This document shows positions 30,716 to 39,474 of a stretch of DNA of 64,000 nucleotides, piece by piece. A model generated the notes under the pieces. It was not told where the DNA came from. It made no database searches and worked only from the letters and a program-made list of their open reading frames with translations. The stretch's first letter is position 1. Every line of letters begins with the position of its first letter. The stretch is from assembly GCF_003634045.1 (NCBI RefSeq), contig NZ_RBIM01000009.1, positions 1 through 64,000 on the forward strand. Reading direction: 5' to 3'. Source of the DNA: Maricaulis maris. GTDB lineage: Bacteria > Pseudomonadota > Alphaproteobacteria > Caulobacterales > Maricaulaceae. Both the position numbers and the translations under genes were made by a program.

Positions 30716-32245
30716 TCAGCCGAAGAGCACGAAAATGCCGGCAATGATCGCGATGGCGGCGAGATTGATCCGCACGCCGGCCTTCATCATCTGCAGCTGG
30801 GTCACGGCGCCGGAGGCGTAGACGATGGCATTCGGGGCAGTTGCAACGGGCAGCATGAAGGCCGTCGAGGCGGCGATCGCAACGGGGACGACGAGGTTTT
30901 CCGGCGGCACACCCGCTTCGACCGCGATCACGCCGAGCACCGGCAGGAAGGCTGTCGTGGTGGCGACATTCGAGGTCAGCTCGGTCAGGAAGACGACCAG
31001 GGCGACGAAAATCAGCAGCAGGACCGGCAGTGGCATGTCGGCGAGGAAGCCCATCTGCCCGCCCAGCCAGTCGGCCAGGCCGGTGGATGACAGGGCCGCT
31101 GCCAATGAGAGGCCACCGCCGAACAGGATGACGACATTCCAGGGCAGGCGGGCGAGACCGTCCCAGTCCATCAGCATTTCGCCCTTGCGCACGCCGCGGT
31201 CACCGGCCGGCACCAGGAAGGTCGCCAGCGCACCCATCACCGCGATCTGGGTATTGCCGAGTGACAGGGTGACGGTCAGGCCGAGTTGCGTGCTGATCCA
31301 GGCGAGCAGTGGATTCCAGCCCCATTCAGTGCCGGACTGGCCGATCAGTTCTCCGGGCAGCACCCGGCCCATCCACAGGATGGCGACCGTGCCGAACAGC
31401 AGGGCCACACGCCATTCCGGACGGGTCATCTTGCCCAACTTGGCCAGTTCGGTGCGCACGAGTTCCTTGGCCGCTTCACTGTCACCGCCGCCTTTCAGGT
31501 CGAAGGCGAGGCGGGTGAGGATGAACCAGGCGACCGGGATGAGGAGGGCGACAATGGGCAGGCCCATGCCCATCCAGGTGGCAAAGTCGATCGCGATATC
31601 GAATTCGTTCTGCAGATAGCCGATGCCAATCAGATTGGTCGGCGTGCCGACCGGAGTCGCCATGCCGCCGATCGAGGCTGCGTAGGCGACCCCGAGTGCC
31701 AGGGCCGGGGCGAAGAATTTCGAGCTGACACCTTCGCGCTCGACTTCCTGGGCCACCCGCAGGGCGATCGGGATCATCATCAGCGTCGTCGCCGTATTGG
31801 AGATCCACATCGACAACAGCGCCGAGGCCAGCATGAAACCAAGAATGAGCGCCGCGGGGCGTCCGCCGAAGCCATTGACAATATTGAGCGCGATCCGCGT
31901 GTGCAGGCTCCAGCGCTCGATCGACAGGGCGACGATGAATCCACCCAGCAGCAGCATCACGATCGGGCTGGCATAGGGGGCGGTGGCGGCGCCGGTCGAG
32001 ACGATGCCCAGCAGTGGGAAGATGGCCATCGGGATCAGCGCCGTCGCCGCAATCGGGATGGCTTCGGTGGCCCACCACACGGCCATCAGAACGGCCAGCG
32101 AGGCCAGCAGCCAGGCTTCCCGGCTCAGCCCGTCCGGCAGCGGCAGGACTTGCAGCAGCATGGCCAGGCCAAGCCCGGCAAACAGGCCGATCACTTGCGA
32201 TGTGGATTTGCCGCGCTTGGCGGCCGGCGTGTCAGTGTCAGCCAC
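30716..32245 (-). CDS. DASS/SLC13-family sodium-carboxylate symporter
   Basis: A 509-residue inner-membrane transporter with about a dozen hydrophobic segments. The two inverted SNT-type motifs that bind sodium and carboxylate are visible: MWISNTATTLMMIPIA in the first half and LTELTSNVATTTAFLPVL in the second. WWATEAIPIAATALIPMAIFPLLGI is the usual family start. Members import C4-dicarboxylates, citrate, sulfate or phosphate; the substrate is not clear here. It is followed, in transcription order, by the repeat-rich gap. Confidence 0.9.
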   Translation of the reverse strand: MADTDTPAAKRGKSTSQVIGLFAGLGLAMLLQVLPLPDGLSREAWLLASLAVLMAVWWATEAIPIAATALIPMAIFPLLGIVSTGAATAPYASPIVMLLLGGFIVALSIERWSLHTRIALNIVNGFGGRPAALILGFMLASALLSMWISNTATTLMMIPIALRVAQEVEREGVSSKFFAPALALGVAYAASIGGMATPVGTPTNLIGIGYLQNEFDIAIDFATWMGMGLPIVALLIPVAWFILTRLAFDLKGGGDSEAAKELVRTELAKLGKMTRPEWRVALLFGTVAILWMGRVLPGELIGQSGTEWGWNPLLAWISTQLGLTVTLSLGNTQIAVMGALATFLVPAGDRGVRKGEMLMDWDGLARLPWNVVILFGGGLSLAAALSSTGLADWLGGQMGFLADMPLPVLLLIFVALVVFLTELTSNVATTTAFLPVLGVIAVEAGVPPENLVVPVAIAASTAFMLPVATAPNAIVYASGAVTQLQMMKAGVRINLAAIAIIAGIFVLFG

Positions 32246-32296
32246 AAAGCGCCTCCCCAGCCGCCTGTTGCAGACCCGTTGATCTGGCGTCGGGCG

Positions 32297-32494
32297 TCAG
32301 GCCTTGGGGTCTTCGGACGAGCCGGCTTTCACGAAGCGGCGATCACAATAGGGGCATTCCACGAAATCATCCTGGCCCATTTCCAGATAGACGCGCGGAT
32401 GTCCCAGCGCGCCACCACCGCCGTCGCAGGCCATGCGATGCTGGTCGGTGACGATGATTTCGGACGGCGGAACAGAATTGGCGGCGTCGGCCAT
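32297..32494 (-). CDS. zf-CHCC zinc-finger protein (NDUFS6-like)
   Basis: A 65-residue protein with one zinc-binding motif: MACDGGGGALGHPRVYL then FVECPYCDRRF. The Cys, His and CxxC arrangement is the zf-CHCC pattern seen in bacterial relatives of the respiratory complex I NDUFS6 subunit. The ATG at 32494 (MADAANSVPP) is the sensible start; the codon two positions upstream is a TTG. It lies just upstream of the DASS gene on the same strand. A role in complex I or in iron-sulfur proteins is possible but not shown here. Confidence 0.85.
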   Translation of the reverse strand: MADAANSVPPSEIIVTDQHRMACDGGGGALGHPRVYLEMGQDDFVECPYCDRRFVKAGSSEDPKA

Positions 32495-32585
32495 GGACAA
32501 GCCCTCATGGACAGGATGAATGACGATCCCTAAGTGTGGGGCCTAGTTATGGCCTTTGGCCCTCATCCGTCAATTCCGAGGCGAC

Positions 32586-33545
32586 ATGTCCGACAGCTCC
32601 CCCCTTCCTGATTTCGCGCTCGAAGCCACCGGTCTGAAGAAGACCTATCGCGGGTCGAAGCTGGCCGAGCCGAAAGAGGCGCTCAAGGGGATCGACCTGA
32701 AAGTGCCGCGCGGTTCGATCTTCGGGCTGCTGGGCCCCAATGGCGCCGGCAAGTCGACCTTCATCAATATCTTTGCCGGCCTGGTGAAGAAGTCCGGCGG
32801 AACGGCGAAGACCTGGGGCATTGATATCGACCAGGACAGCCGCGCCGCGCGCGCCGCCATCGGGGTGGTGCCGCAGGAAATCAACATGGACGTCTTCTTC
32901 ACACCGTATGAGACGCTGGAGTTGATGGCCGGCTTCTACGGTGTGCCCAAGGCCGAGCGGAAGACCGATGAATTGCTCGAGGCGGTCGGCCTCACCGACA
33001 AGCGCAATGCCTATGTCCGCCAGCTTTCCGGCGGCATGAAACGGCGCCTGCTGGTCGCCAAGGCCATGGTCCACACCCCGCCCATCCTGGTGCTCGACGA
33101 GCCGACGGCCGGCGTTGATATCGAGCTGCGACGCCAGCTCTGGGACTATGTGCGCGAACTGCATGCCCGCGGCACCACGATCGTCCTGACCACGCACTAT
33201 CTGGAAGAAGCCCAGGAATTGTGTGACCAGATCGCCATCATTGATCACGGCCAGGTCATCGCCTGCGAGCCCAAGGAAACGCTGCTCAAGCGGATGGATT
33301 CCAAGACCCTGGTGATCGAACCGGCCGAGGCGCTGAGCGCCGTACCGGCGGAACTGGCAGAGTATGACGCCGAGATCCGCAGCGATGGCGCGCTGGCCAT
33401 CACCTATCGTTATGGCCAGCAATCCGTGGCCGAGATGATCGAGAAATTCCGCGCCGCCGGCGGCCGGATCGAGGATTTGCGCACCGAGGAAGCCGATCTG
33501 GAAGATGTCTTCCTGGCGCTGACCTATAACCGCCAGGATGCCTGA
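32586..33545 (+). CDS. ABC transporter ATP-binding protein (ABC-2 type), no permease nearby
   Basis: A 319-residue ATPase. Walker A is GPNGAGKSTFIN, the ABC signature is LSGGMKRRLLVAKAM, Walker B is PPILVLDEPTAGVD, and the switch His is in TTHYLEE. The C-terminal extension of about 80 residues is typical for exporters of the CcmA/DrrA class. The ATG at 32586 has GAGGCG upstream. The next gene downstream is a small membrane protein and not a typical ABC-2 permease, so the permease must be elsewhere or the small protein may be unrelated. Confidence 0.88.
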   Translation: MSDSSPLPDFALEATGLKKTYRGSKLAEPKEALKGIDLKVPRGSIFGLLGPNGAGKSTFINIFAGLVKKSGGTAKTWGIDIDQDSRAARAAIGVVPQEINMDVFFTPYETLELMAGFYGVPKAERKTDELLEAVGLTDKRNAYVRQLSGGMKRRLLVAKAMVHTPPILVLDEPTAGVDIELRRQLWDYVRELHARGTTIVLTTHYLEEAQELCDQIAIIDHGQVIACEPKETLLKRMDSKTLVIEPAEALSAVPAELAEYDAEIRSDGALAITYRYGQQSVAEMIEKFRAAGGRIEDLRTEEADLEDVFLALTYNRQDA

Positions 33546-33691
33546 TGTGCCGATCCGTGTCTGCGGGGATGGGGGCGCGCCCTGTCCCGCCTTGCCTGCC
33601 CCTTTTTGGGCATGATTCCAGCGCATTCTGTCCCTGGCCAAAGGAGGGCCGACCGACAGGACACCAAAACCGGGAAACCAGGGAGGCCATC

Positions 33692-34066
33692 ATGCGCATT
33701 CACGTCATTCGCCAAGTCTTCGCCATTTCGGTGAGCGCGCCGTTGTTTGTTGCCCTGGCCTGGTTTTTCGGCGTCTTCCTGCAGCCGCAGGGCGAGACCG
33801 GAGCCGGCTTTGCCCTCATCCTCATCCTCGCAAGTGCCATCGCCGCCATCTGGCTTTATGCCTGGTTGATGCGCCCGGGCCGCAAGGTCCGCTTCCGCAA
33901 TCGCGGTGTCGACGGGTTTGATCGTGACTGGGGTGTCGGCCTGACGGGGCTCTCCCAGCACCAGAGCGGTCGCCGTCGCCGCGATGATACCGATGGCGAT
34001 GATCTCGGCGGTCGCCGCAATTCCGGCGATATGGACGATGGCGGCGACGAGGTCGGCCTCGCCTGA
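33692..34066 (+). CDS. Small membrane protein with acidic C-terminal tail
   Basis: About 124 residues: two hydrophobic segments (FAISVSAPLFVALAWFFGVFL and GFALILILASAIAAIWLYAWLM), then a hydrophilic Arg- and Asp/Gly-rich tail ending DMDDGGDEVGLA. The ATG at 33692 has GGGAGG a few bases upstream; the longer open frame begins inside the previous gene. I recognise no family. It is about 145 bases downstream of the ABC ATPase and may share its transcript. Confidence 0.6.
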   Translation: MRIHVIRQVFAISVSAPLFVALAWFFGVFLQPQGETGAGFALILILASAIAAIWLYAWLMRPGRKVRFRNRGVDGFDRDWGVGLTGLSQHQSGRRRRDDTDGDDLGGRRNSGDMDDGGDEVGLA

Positions 34067-34157
34067 GACGGGCATTCCACACACAAGCGCCGCTCACAGG
34101 ACCAGTCCGAAGGGACAGCGCTCCGGATCCGCTCCGGGGCGCTTTTCATGTTCGCGA

Positions 34158-34188
34158 TTGACAACGATTAGACAATTAGCTAATTGTC
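34158..34188 (+). promoter_or_regulatory. Promoter and palindromic operator of the ArsR-type gene
   Basis: A perfect 18-base palindrome GACAATTAGCTAATTGTC spans 34171-34188, ending five bases before the ATG. A TTGACA -35 (34158-34163) is followed 17 bases later by TAATTG (34181-34186), which lies inside the palindrome. The operator therefore covers the -10, a layout that fits autorepression by the ArsR-type protein encoded next. Confidence 0.75.
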
Positions 34189-34193
34189 ATTTC

Positions 34194-34499
34194 ATGAGCG
34201 ATGTTTTCAAAGCCTTGTCCGACCCGACGCGCCGGGAAGTCCTGCAAATGCTGAAGGCGGGACCCCGGTCTGCCGGTGATCTGGCCGACGCCTTCCCGGT
34301 CTCGAAGCCGACCATGTCGGCGCATTTCAACGTTTTGCGCGGGGCCGGTCTCGTGTCGATCGAGAAGGCCGGCAAGTCGGTCATCTATCATCTCAATGTC
34401 TCGGTGCTCGAAGAGGCGCTGCTCGGCTTTGCCGGCGCGTTTGGCCTGGGCCAACGCCCGCCCGCCAAACGCTCGAAGGAAGAAAAGGAAACGCCATGA
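34194..34499 (+). CDS. ArsR/SdpR-family winged-helix repressor
   Basis: A 101-residue regulator. SDVFKALSDPTRREVLQMLKAG opens the winged-helix domain, and AGDLADAFPVSKPTMSAHFNVLRGAGLV is the recognition region. It has no visible metal-binding Cys motif, so it fits the SdpR-like, metal-independent branch. It overlaps the next gene by 4 bases (ATGA). The palindrome right before it is the likely binding site. Confidence 0.88.
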   Translation: MSDVFKALSDPTRREVLQMLKAGPRSAGDLADAFPVSKPTMSAHFNVLRGAGLVSIEKAGKSVIYHLNVSVLEEALLGFAGAFGLGQRPPAKRSKEEKETP

Positions 34500-34906
34500 T
34501 CACCCGCTCCGTGAAAGGGTCGCTGGCCCTCGCCGCCATTCTCCTGGCGACCGCATTCGGACTGTCGCTTCTGGCCGGTTTCAACTGGGTCGGGCCGGAC
34601 ATGCCGGATCGGGTGGTCCAGGTCATGATCGGGCTGGTCTTGGTCCTGTTCGGCAATGCGACCGGCAAACGACCGGCCGACGCCGATCCGGCCGGCGGGG
34701 GCAAGCCGGGCCTGATGGCCGCACGGCGCTTCTTTGGCCTGGCCCTGGTGGTCGGCGGTCTCATTCATGCCGGCGCCTGGCTCGTCGCGCCGCTCGATCT
34801 GGCCAACACGCTGTCGATGGCGGCGGTGATTGCCGCCCTCATCGCCGGGCTGGGCCGGGTCGCCTACGCGATTGTTGCCCAGCGCGAGACCCCGGACCAG
34901 GGTTGA
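34496..34906 (+). CDS. Membrane protein co-transcribed with the ArsR-type gene (possible SdpI relative)
   Basis: A 136-residue protein with four hydrophobic segments. The stretch GLVLVLFGNATGKRP and the following RRFFGLALVVGGLI resemble parts of the SdpI family, whose members pair with SdpR-like ArsR repressors in toxin-immunity operons, but the usual GIRTPWTL block is absent. The start overlaps the repressor gene, so the pair is one operon. SdpI-like immunity or signalling is an inference from the arrangement. Confidence 0.62.
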   Translation: MITRSVKGSLALAAILLATAFGLSLLAGFNWVGPDMPDRVVQVMIGLVLVLFGNATGKRPADADPAGGGKPGLMAARRFFGLALVVGGLIHAGAWLVAPLDLANTLSMAAVIAALIAGLGRVAYAIVAQRETPDQG

Positions 34907-35001
34907 GGCGCGGCGGCCTGCTGCCATCCCGTTCCGCTGAACAGCAGGCGTAAAGCCGCGTTGCGCACCGCACCCGCATCGGCTATGGGTTCGCGTTCGA
35001 C

Positions 35002-35045
35002 GCACCCATAGCTCAGCTGGATAGAGCGCTGCCCTCCGAAGGCGG
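35002..35045 (+). pseudogene. 5' half of tRNA-Arg(CCG), truncated at the ICE junction
   Basis: This fragment has the acceptor arm GCACCCA, a normal D-arm, and an anticodon arm with loop CTCCGAA (anticodon CCG). Homology to a tRNA stops right after the 3' side of the anticodon stem: no T-arm and no matching acceptor strand follow. It looks like the original host tRNA-Arg gene cut by integration of the element. A full-length tRNA-Arg(CCG) with a different acceptor stem lies about 130 bases downstream. Confidence 0.85.
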
Positions 35046-35088
35046 ATGTCAACGGGGCGCGTGACAAAGAGGAGACGAAAAAGGACTA

Positions 35089-35280
<192 letters not shown>

Positions 35281-36174
35281 TCACCTGTTTCGCTGTTGCG
35301 TCAGTTGGGCGTTCACGTTGCGCAGCGCCTGGGCGACAAAATCCACAAACATGCGGATGCGGGCGACCTTGCGCAGGTCGGAATGCAGCAGGATCCAGGT
35401 GTTACGCCTGAACACGATATCCGTGCCAGGCGCGCGGCGAAGTTCAGGGAACAATGTCTCACACCAGACAGGCAGAAAGCTCATGCCCAGCCCGCCGCGC
35501 ACGAGGTGCAGATGCATTTCCACATCGCGTGCGATATGGCGAAGCCGCGCATCAGGAAACGGTGACTGATCGACCCAGATCTTTTGTTCCGGCTCCGCCC
35601 CATAGCCGATCCACTGGAGGTTTTCACCGCGCGCGCCGGCTCCGGGAAAGTGCGTATCGATATAATCGCGGGAGGCGTAGATGCAGGACGCGGTGGGGAA
35701 CAATTTTCGCGCCGTCACATCATCGGACACAGCTTCCGCATTTCTGATCGAGATGTCGGTTTCCAACCCGTTGATGTCCTCAATGTCATAGGTCAGGCGG
35801 ATTTCCAGCTCGATATCGGGATAGAGCTTGCAGAACTCTGCGAGTATCGGCGCTAAGAGCAGGTGACCTGTCATCGGCTCGGCGGAGATGCGCACAAGAC
35901 CGCTCGCCTGACGGTCTACGCCCTGAACTCCATTTCGACCCGTTTCAAGTTGTTTTTCAGCGTCCTGCGCGTTGGTCAGCAGGATGCGCCCTGCGCGGGT
36001 CAATTCCAGGCCCTTTTTTGACCGCCGAAACAGTTGCGTCCCCAAACTATTCTCAAGCGCGATGATATGGCTGCGCACCGTGGCGTGGGTGGCGTCAAGA
36101 TCGTCCGCCGCCGGGCGAAACCCGCCCGTGCGGGCGACAGACAGGAAATAGGGGATTTGCTTCCAGTGATGCAT
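35281..36174 (-). CDS. LysR-family transcriptional regulator
   Basis: About 297 residues with the LysR HTH at the N-terminus (FLSVARTGGFRPAADDLDATHATVRSHIIALENSLGTQLF), then a periplasmic-binding-like effector domain with LVRISAEPMTGHLLLAPILAEF. I start at the ATG at 36174 (MHHWKQIPYFL); an upstream TTG at 36189 would add five residues. It is divergent from the DUF4386 gene with about 140 bases between them, so it may control that module. The effector ligand is unknown. Confidence 0.9.
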   Translation of the reverse strand: MHHWKQIPYFLSVARTGGFRPAADDLDATHATVRSHIIALENSLGTQLFRRSKKGLELTRAGRILLTNAQDAEKQLETGRNGVQGVDRQASGLVRISAEPMTGHLLLAPILAEFCKLYPDIELEIRLTYDIEDINGLETDISIRNAEAVSDDVTARKLFPTASCIYASRDYIDTHFPGAGARGENLQWIGYGAEPEQKIWVDQSPFPDARLRHIARDVEMHLHLVRGGLGMSFLPVWCETLFPELRRAPGTDIVFRRNTWILLHSDLRKVARIRMFVDFVAQALRNVNAQLTQQRNR

Positions 36175-36313
36175 ATGCGGCTCCACCAAATGGTCAATTT
36201 ATTATCCACTATGGCCAATCAGCGGGCATTAACAACGATTATTCTAACCGATATACAGGCACCATAGTCCGAGCGGCCGCGTCGGCGCTGTTTTCTGAAA
36301 CGATTGAAAAGTC

Positions 36314-37000
36314 ATGGCCCGAACAACGCCTCATCGCCTGTCAGCCGCCCTGTTCGGGACGTTCTTCATCCTGACATTTGTGTCCTATGGCATTGGTCTG
36401 GGGTTGATCGATGCGGCGGTGACGGACGCGGATTTCCTGCTGCATATGGCCGAAAATGAAAGCCGGATTGTCATCGGCGTCATACTGACCGGGCTGGTGC
36501 ACACCGTCTTGAATATCGGCTTGGCGGTGATCATGCTGCCGATCCTGAAGCCGTTCAGCGAGCGACTCGCTTTTGGCTATTTCAGCGCGGCGATTGCGGC
36601 GACCGTCATTCTCGCCGTGGGCGCATTGCTGTCCTTGATGTTGTCGCCATTAGGAGGTGAAGCGCCCAGCCCGCAGGACTATGCCGCCGCCTCGGCGCTG
36701 AAGGCTGGCGGCGTCGCGGCCTATCATCTGGGCATGGCGCTCTGGAGCGTTGGCGGCGTGTTGTTTTGCGCGGCGCTCTTTCAATCCCGCCTGGTTCCGA
36801 GATGGATGTCCGTGTGGGGCATGATCGGCTATCCGGTTTTACTGGCAGGCTCGATCTATCAGCTTTTTGGCCCGGACGAGCTTGTTGCAACCGTCAGCGT
36901 CATACCCGGCGGTGTGTTTGAAATTACTTTAAGTCTCTGGCTGATCGTCAGAGGGTTCAACAACTCTGCAGCTCGCTCAGGTCTTAGTGATTCTGGATGA
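36314..37000 (+). CDS. DUF4386 membrane protein
   Basis: A 228-residue protein with seven or so hydrophobic segments and RLSAALFGTFFILTFVSYGIGLGLI at the start, then YHLGMALWSVGGVLFCAALFQSRLVPRWMSVWGMIGYPVLL, a stretch typical of DUF4386. These proteins are uncharacterised and often lie beside LysR or TetR regulators. Its stop is 13 bases before the next gene, so the two are probably co-transcribed. Divergent LysR is the likely regulator. Confidence 0.82.
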   Translation: MARTTPHRLSAALFGTFFILTFVSYGIGLGLIDAAVTDADFLLHMAENESRIVIGVILTGLVHTVLNIGLAVIMLPILKPFSERLAFGYFSAAIAATVILAVGALLSLMLSPLGGEAPSPQDYAAASALKAGGVAAYHLGMALWSVGGVLFCAALFQSRLVPRWMSVWGMIGYPVLLAGSIYQLFGPDELVATVSVIPGGVFEITLSLWLIVRGFNNSAARSGLSDSG

Positions 37001-37013
37001 AGGAATAAGTTCG

Positions 37014-37505
37014 GTGACGACGCCTCTCATCATTCTGACGATCCTGTTCCTGCCCACACTGATGGCTGTGATTATCGGGCGTCTTGTGGGGCGCCCAGGC
37101 CTCTATCGCTTTGTCGGCCGCATCGCCTTCGCCATGGCTTTTACTTTTTTTGCGATGGGGCATTTCGTGAAAACGGATGGCATGGCGGCGATGCTGCCGA
37201 GTTTCGTCCCGCAAAAGACCATGATCATCTATGCGACCGGCGTGTTGGAGGCCTTGCTGGCGATTGGGCTGCTTGTCCCTTTTTTACGCAAGCAGGCGGG
37301 ACTGGCGTGCATCGCCGTGCTCGTCCTGTTTTTTCCGGCCAATGTCTACGCAGCCCTCAATGGCGCAGGTCTTGGCGGACACCAGTGGGGGCCGGTTTAT
37401 CTGGCCGTTCGCGCCCCTTTGCAGATGCTTCTTATCGTCTGGGGCTATTGGTTCGTTGTGCGCGATGCGCCTAACGGGTCAAAGCAGACCAGCTCCATCT
37501 TGTAG
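37014..37505 (+). CDS. DoxX-like membrane protein
   Basis: A four-segment membrane protein of about 163 residues. RFVGRIAFAMAFTFFAMGHFVKTDGMAAMLP and ATGVLEALLAIGLLVPFLRK fit the DoxX/DoxD-like family. I prefer the GTG at 37014 (AAGGAA is about nine bases upstream); an earlier GTG at 36987 lies inside the previous gene. The last 61 bases overlap the 3' end of the convergent lipoprotein gene. Functions are poorly defined in this family (redox-linked or quinone-related). Confidence 0.7.
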   Translation: MTTPLIILTILFLPTLMAVIIGRLVGRPGLYRFVGRIAFAMAFTFFAMGHFVKTDGMAAMLPSFVPQKTMIIYATGVLEALLAIGLLVPFLRKQAGLACIAVLVLFFPANVYAALNGAGLGGHQWGPVYLAVRAPLQMLLIVWGYWFVVRDAPNGSKQTSSIL

Positions 37506-38155
37506 TTTTCTCGCACTTCGGCGAGCGGCGTGTTGTCGCCGCTCAGGACAAGCGCGCTATGGGAGAAAACTGTTTCTTGACAGGGCGGCGCCGACGGTTC
37601 CGGCCGCATCTTGCCAGAAGGCGCGAGTTGCGCATCGAGCCAAATGCCGCGATCCAATGCGAAAGTCTGTCTTCGCGGCGCCAGTGGGCGGATTACTTTG
37701 CCATAAGGTGTTTTTGTTTCAGTCAACGCCGTATTCATCTCCGCCGTCAGGCGCGACGGCACATACCAGTTTTCCGCTTCCGACAGCGTGCGATCCCCGC
37801 ATTTGAGTTTGACATTGCGATATCTGACCTCTGTGTCCGGCCCGATCTGCAAACGCGTGCGCTGGGCGTCAGTTATTGGGTTTTCAGTCGGCGGCGCATG
37901 CTCAACCGCAATCGTCGCAGGGCTCGCCAGATTGTGATCGGCGCACCATTTTTCCAGTGTTAGCGTGGCGCTTGTCGAGGCGAGCAGGTCAGCATTCACG
38001 CGTTCAAGTCGTGCAGCCGCCTTCAAATCAGTTTCAGCGGTGGAAGGGGTTGCATTCTGGGCCGGAGTTTCTGCAACGGCTGGTATCTGCTGACATCCGC
38101 AGAGCATCAGCGAGACGGTCATGAGTAACATGCAGGACAGATGAGGACTATTCAT
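37445..38155 (-). CDS. Lipoprotein with UbiC/UTRA-like (chorismate-lyase-like) domain
   Basis: A 236-residue protein starting with a lipoprotein signal: a hydrophobic core and lipobox LCGC at residues 18-21, so it is probably anchored in the envelope. The stretch RYRNVKLKCGDRTLSEAENW followed by YVPSRLTAEMNTAL and TPYGKVIRPLAPRR resembles the chorismate-lyase/UTRA fold, with its R-V-L-cG pattern and a Pro-Gly turn before the Arg. The family call is from memory and moderate. Its 3' end overlaps the convergent DoxX-like gene by 61 bases, which suggests a junction in this cargo region. The function is unknown. Confidence 0.65.
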   Translation of the reverse strand: MNSPHLSCMLLMTVSLMLCGCQQIPAVAETPAQNATPSTAETDLKAAARLERVNADLLASTSATLTLEKWCADHNLASPATIAVEHAPPTENPITDAQRTRLQIGPDTEVRYRNVKLKCGDRTLSEAENWYVPSRLTAEMNTALTETKTPYGKVIRPLAPRRQTFALDRGIWLDAQLAPSGKMRPEPSAPPCQETVFSHSALVLSGDNTPLAEVRENYKMELVCFDPLGASRTTNQ

Positions 38156-38450
38156 GACGAAACCACTTTCAAGTCATAAGGAATGACTTTGTCGCTCAGC
38201 CGAACTTCACGAGCGATTATGATCCACATATGTCTTTCGACCAAGAAGAAGAGACTATATCGCTTCTAGCGCCTATTGAAAGAACGGCCAGTGTCGCGCC
38301 ACCCTATCCGATGTTGTAAAAAAGAAATCGAGCGTATGCCTCAGATCGTTCGTCACCGAATCGGCCGTACTAGTCATAGGCAGCAACTCAATTCGGAAAT
38401 TTTGACGGATACAGCCGAAGCTTTTGCCTCGCGACGGTCGTACGTGATTC

Positions 38451-39368
38451 TCAATTCCCAGATTGAACATCCCAATATGGCTGTTGTGTTCCATAGGCCG
38501 AAACGAGGAAATCAACGAGTGCGCGCGTTGATCGCGATATCAGCTTACGGTCCGAAAATACCATACTTAGGGGCTTGGACGGCATTTCGAACTCGGGCAA
38601 AAGCCTCACCAGTTGACCTTCCGCTATCAAAGCACCCGCGATAAACGTCGGGAGGCGTGCTATGCCGCCACCCGCGACTGCCGCCGCGCTGAGCGCCTCA
38701 CTATTGTTCACCTTTAAATTTCCCGAAACGTTGATGCGTTCGGGGCCCTGTGATGTCTTGAATTCCCACAAGTCCTGATTGTCGGAGTAAGAGAACAAGA
38801 TGCAGTTTTGACTGGCTAGCTCGGCCGGGGCGGTGGGAAATCCGTGTTTGCGCACGTAGTCTGGCGAAGCGCAAACAATGCTTTTGAGCGGCGCAAGGCT
38901 TCGCGTTATCTGCGCCGAACTGGGCAGAGCACTGGCGCGTAAGGCGATGTCATATCGTCCATCGCTTGCGCTTGCAGGCGCGTCATCAAGAATCAGGTCT
39001 ATGCTCACCTTCGGATGCTGTATGAGAAATTGCGGCAATAAAGGCGCGATATGCCGAACCCCAAAGGACATTGGCGCGTGAAGGCGCAGGTCTCCTATGA
39101 GCTCTGTACCGAACTGGGAAGCCTCTTGTTCCGCTGCCTGAGCATGATGAAGCGCCTGATTGGCGTGCGCGAGATATCGAGCTCCCGCCTCTGTAAGCGA
39201 TAGTTTGCGCGTGCTGCGCTGAAGCAGTAGCACGCCGAGACGTTTTTCAAGCCGCGTGATTCTGTGGCTGACAGCAGATTTGGTGAGATTGAGCTGAGCT
39301 GCAGCAGATGAAAAACTGCCAGCTTCAATGATCGCCGAGAAGATTTCAAAATCCGGGACTGTTTGCAT
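38451..39368 (-). CDS. LysR-family regulator, divergent from an EamA exporter
   Basis: About 305 residues. The HTH is clear (PDFEIFSAIIEAGSFSSAAAQLNLTKSAVSHRITRLEKRLGVLLLQRSTRKLSLTEAG), followed by an effector domain. The start is uncertain: in-frame ATGs lie at 39368, 39380 and 39392, and I list 39368. A LysR-like palindrome at 39383-39397 overlaps the longer starts. It faces the EamA transporter across about 106 bases, so it probably controls that gene. The 295 bases after its stop, up to 38155, show no supported gene. Confidence 0.86.
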   Translation of the reverse strand: MQTVPDFEIFSAIIEAGSFSSAAAQLNLTKSAVSHRITRLEKRLGVLLLQRSTRKLSLTEAGARYLAHANQALHHAQAAEQEASQFGTELIGDLRLHAPMSFGVRHIAPLLPQFLIQHPKVSIDLILDDAPASASDGRYDIALRASALPSSAQITRSLAPLKSIVCASPDYVRKHGFPTAPAELASQNCILFSYSDNQDLWEFKTSQGPERINVSGNLKVNNSEALSAAAVAGGGIARLPTFIAGALIAEGQLVRLLPEFEMPSKPLSMVFSDRKLISRSTRALVDFLVSAYGTQQPYWDVQSGN

Positions 39369-39382
39369 CGCCTCACCCATAG

Positions 39383-39397
39383 TTGAATTCATATCAA
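39383..39397. promoter_or_regulatory. Palindromic site TTGA-N7-TCAA between LysR and EamA genes
   Basis: TTGAATTCATATCAA has four-base arms in inverted order around seven bases. Its spacing and the position between divergent genes fit a LysR-type regulator site. It is short, so this is a weak call. Confidence 0.4.
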
Positions 39398-39474
39398 CAC
39401 AGTTCTTAAAAATAGCCACATAGTAAATATCAATTCATCAATTAACTTTGTCGTGAAATGCTTTGGAGGCGCTC

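Noticed and set aside
30394-30821. Small plus-strand ORFs in the repeat-rich gap
   Set aside because: They run through the inverted repeats or into the DASS gene and show no family signal.
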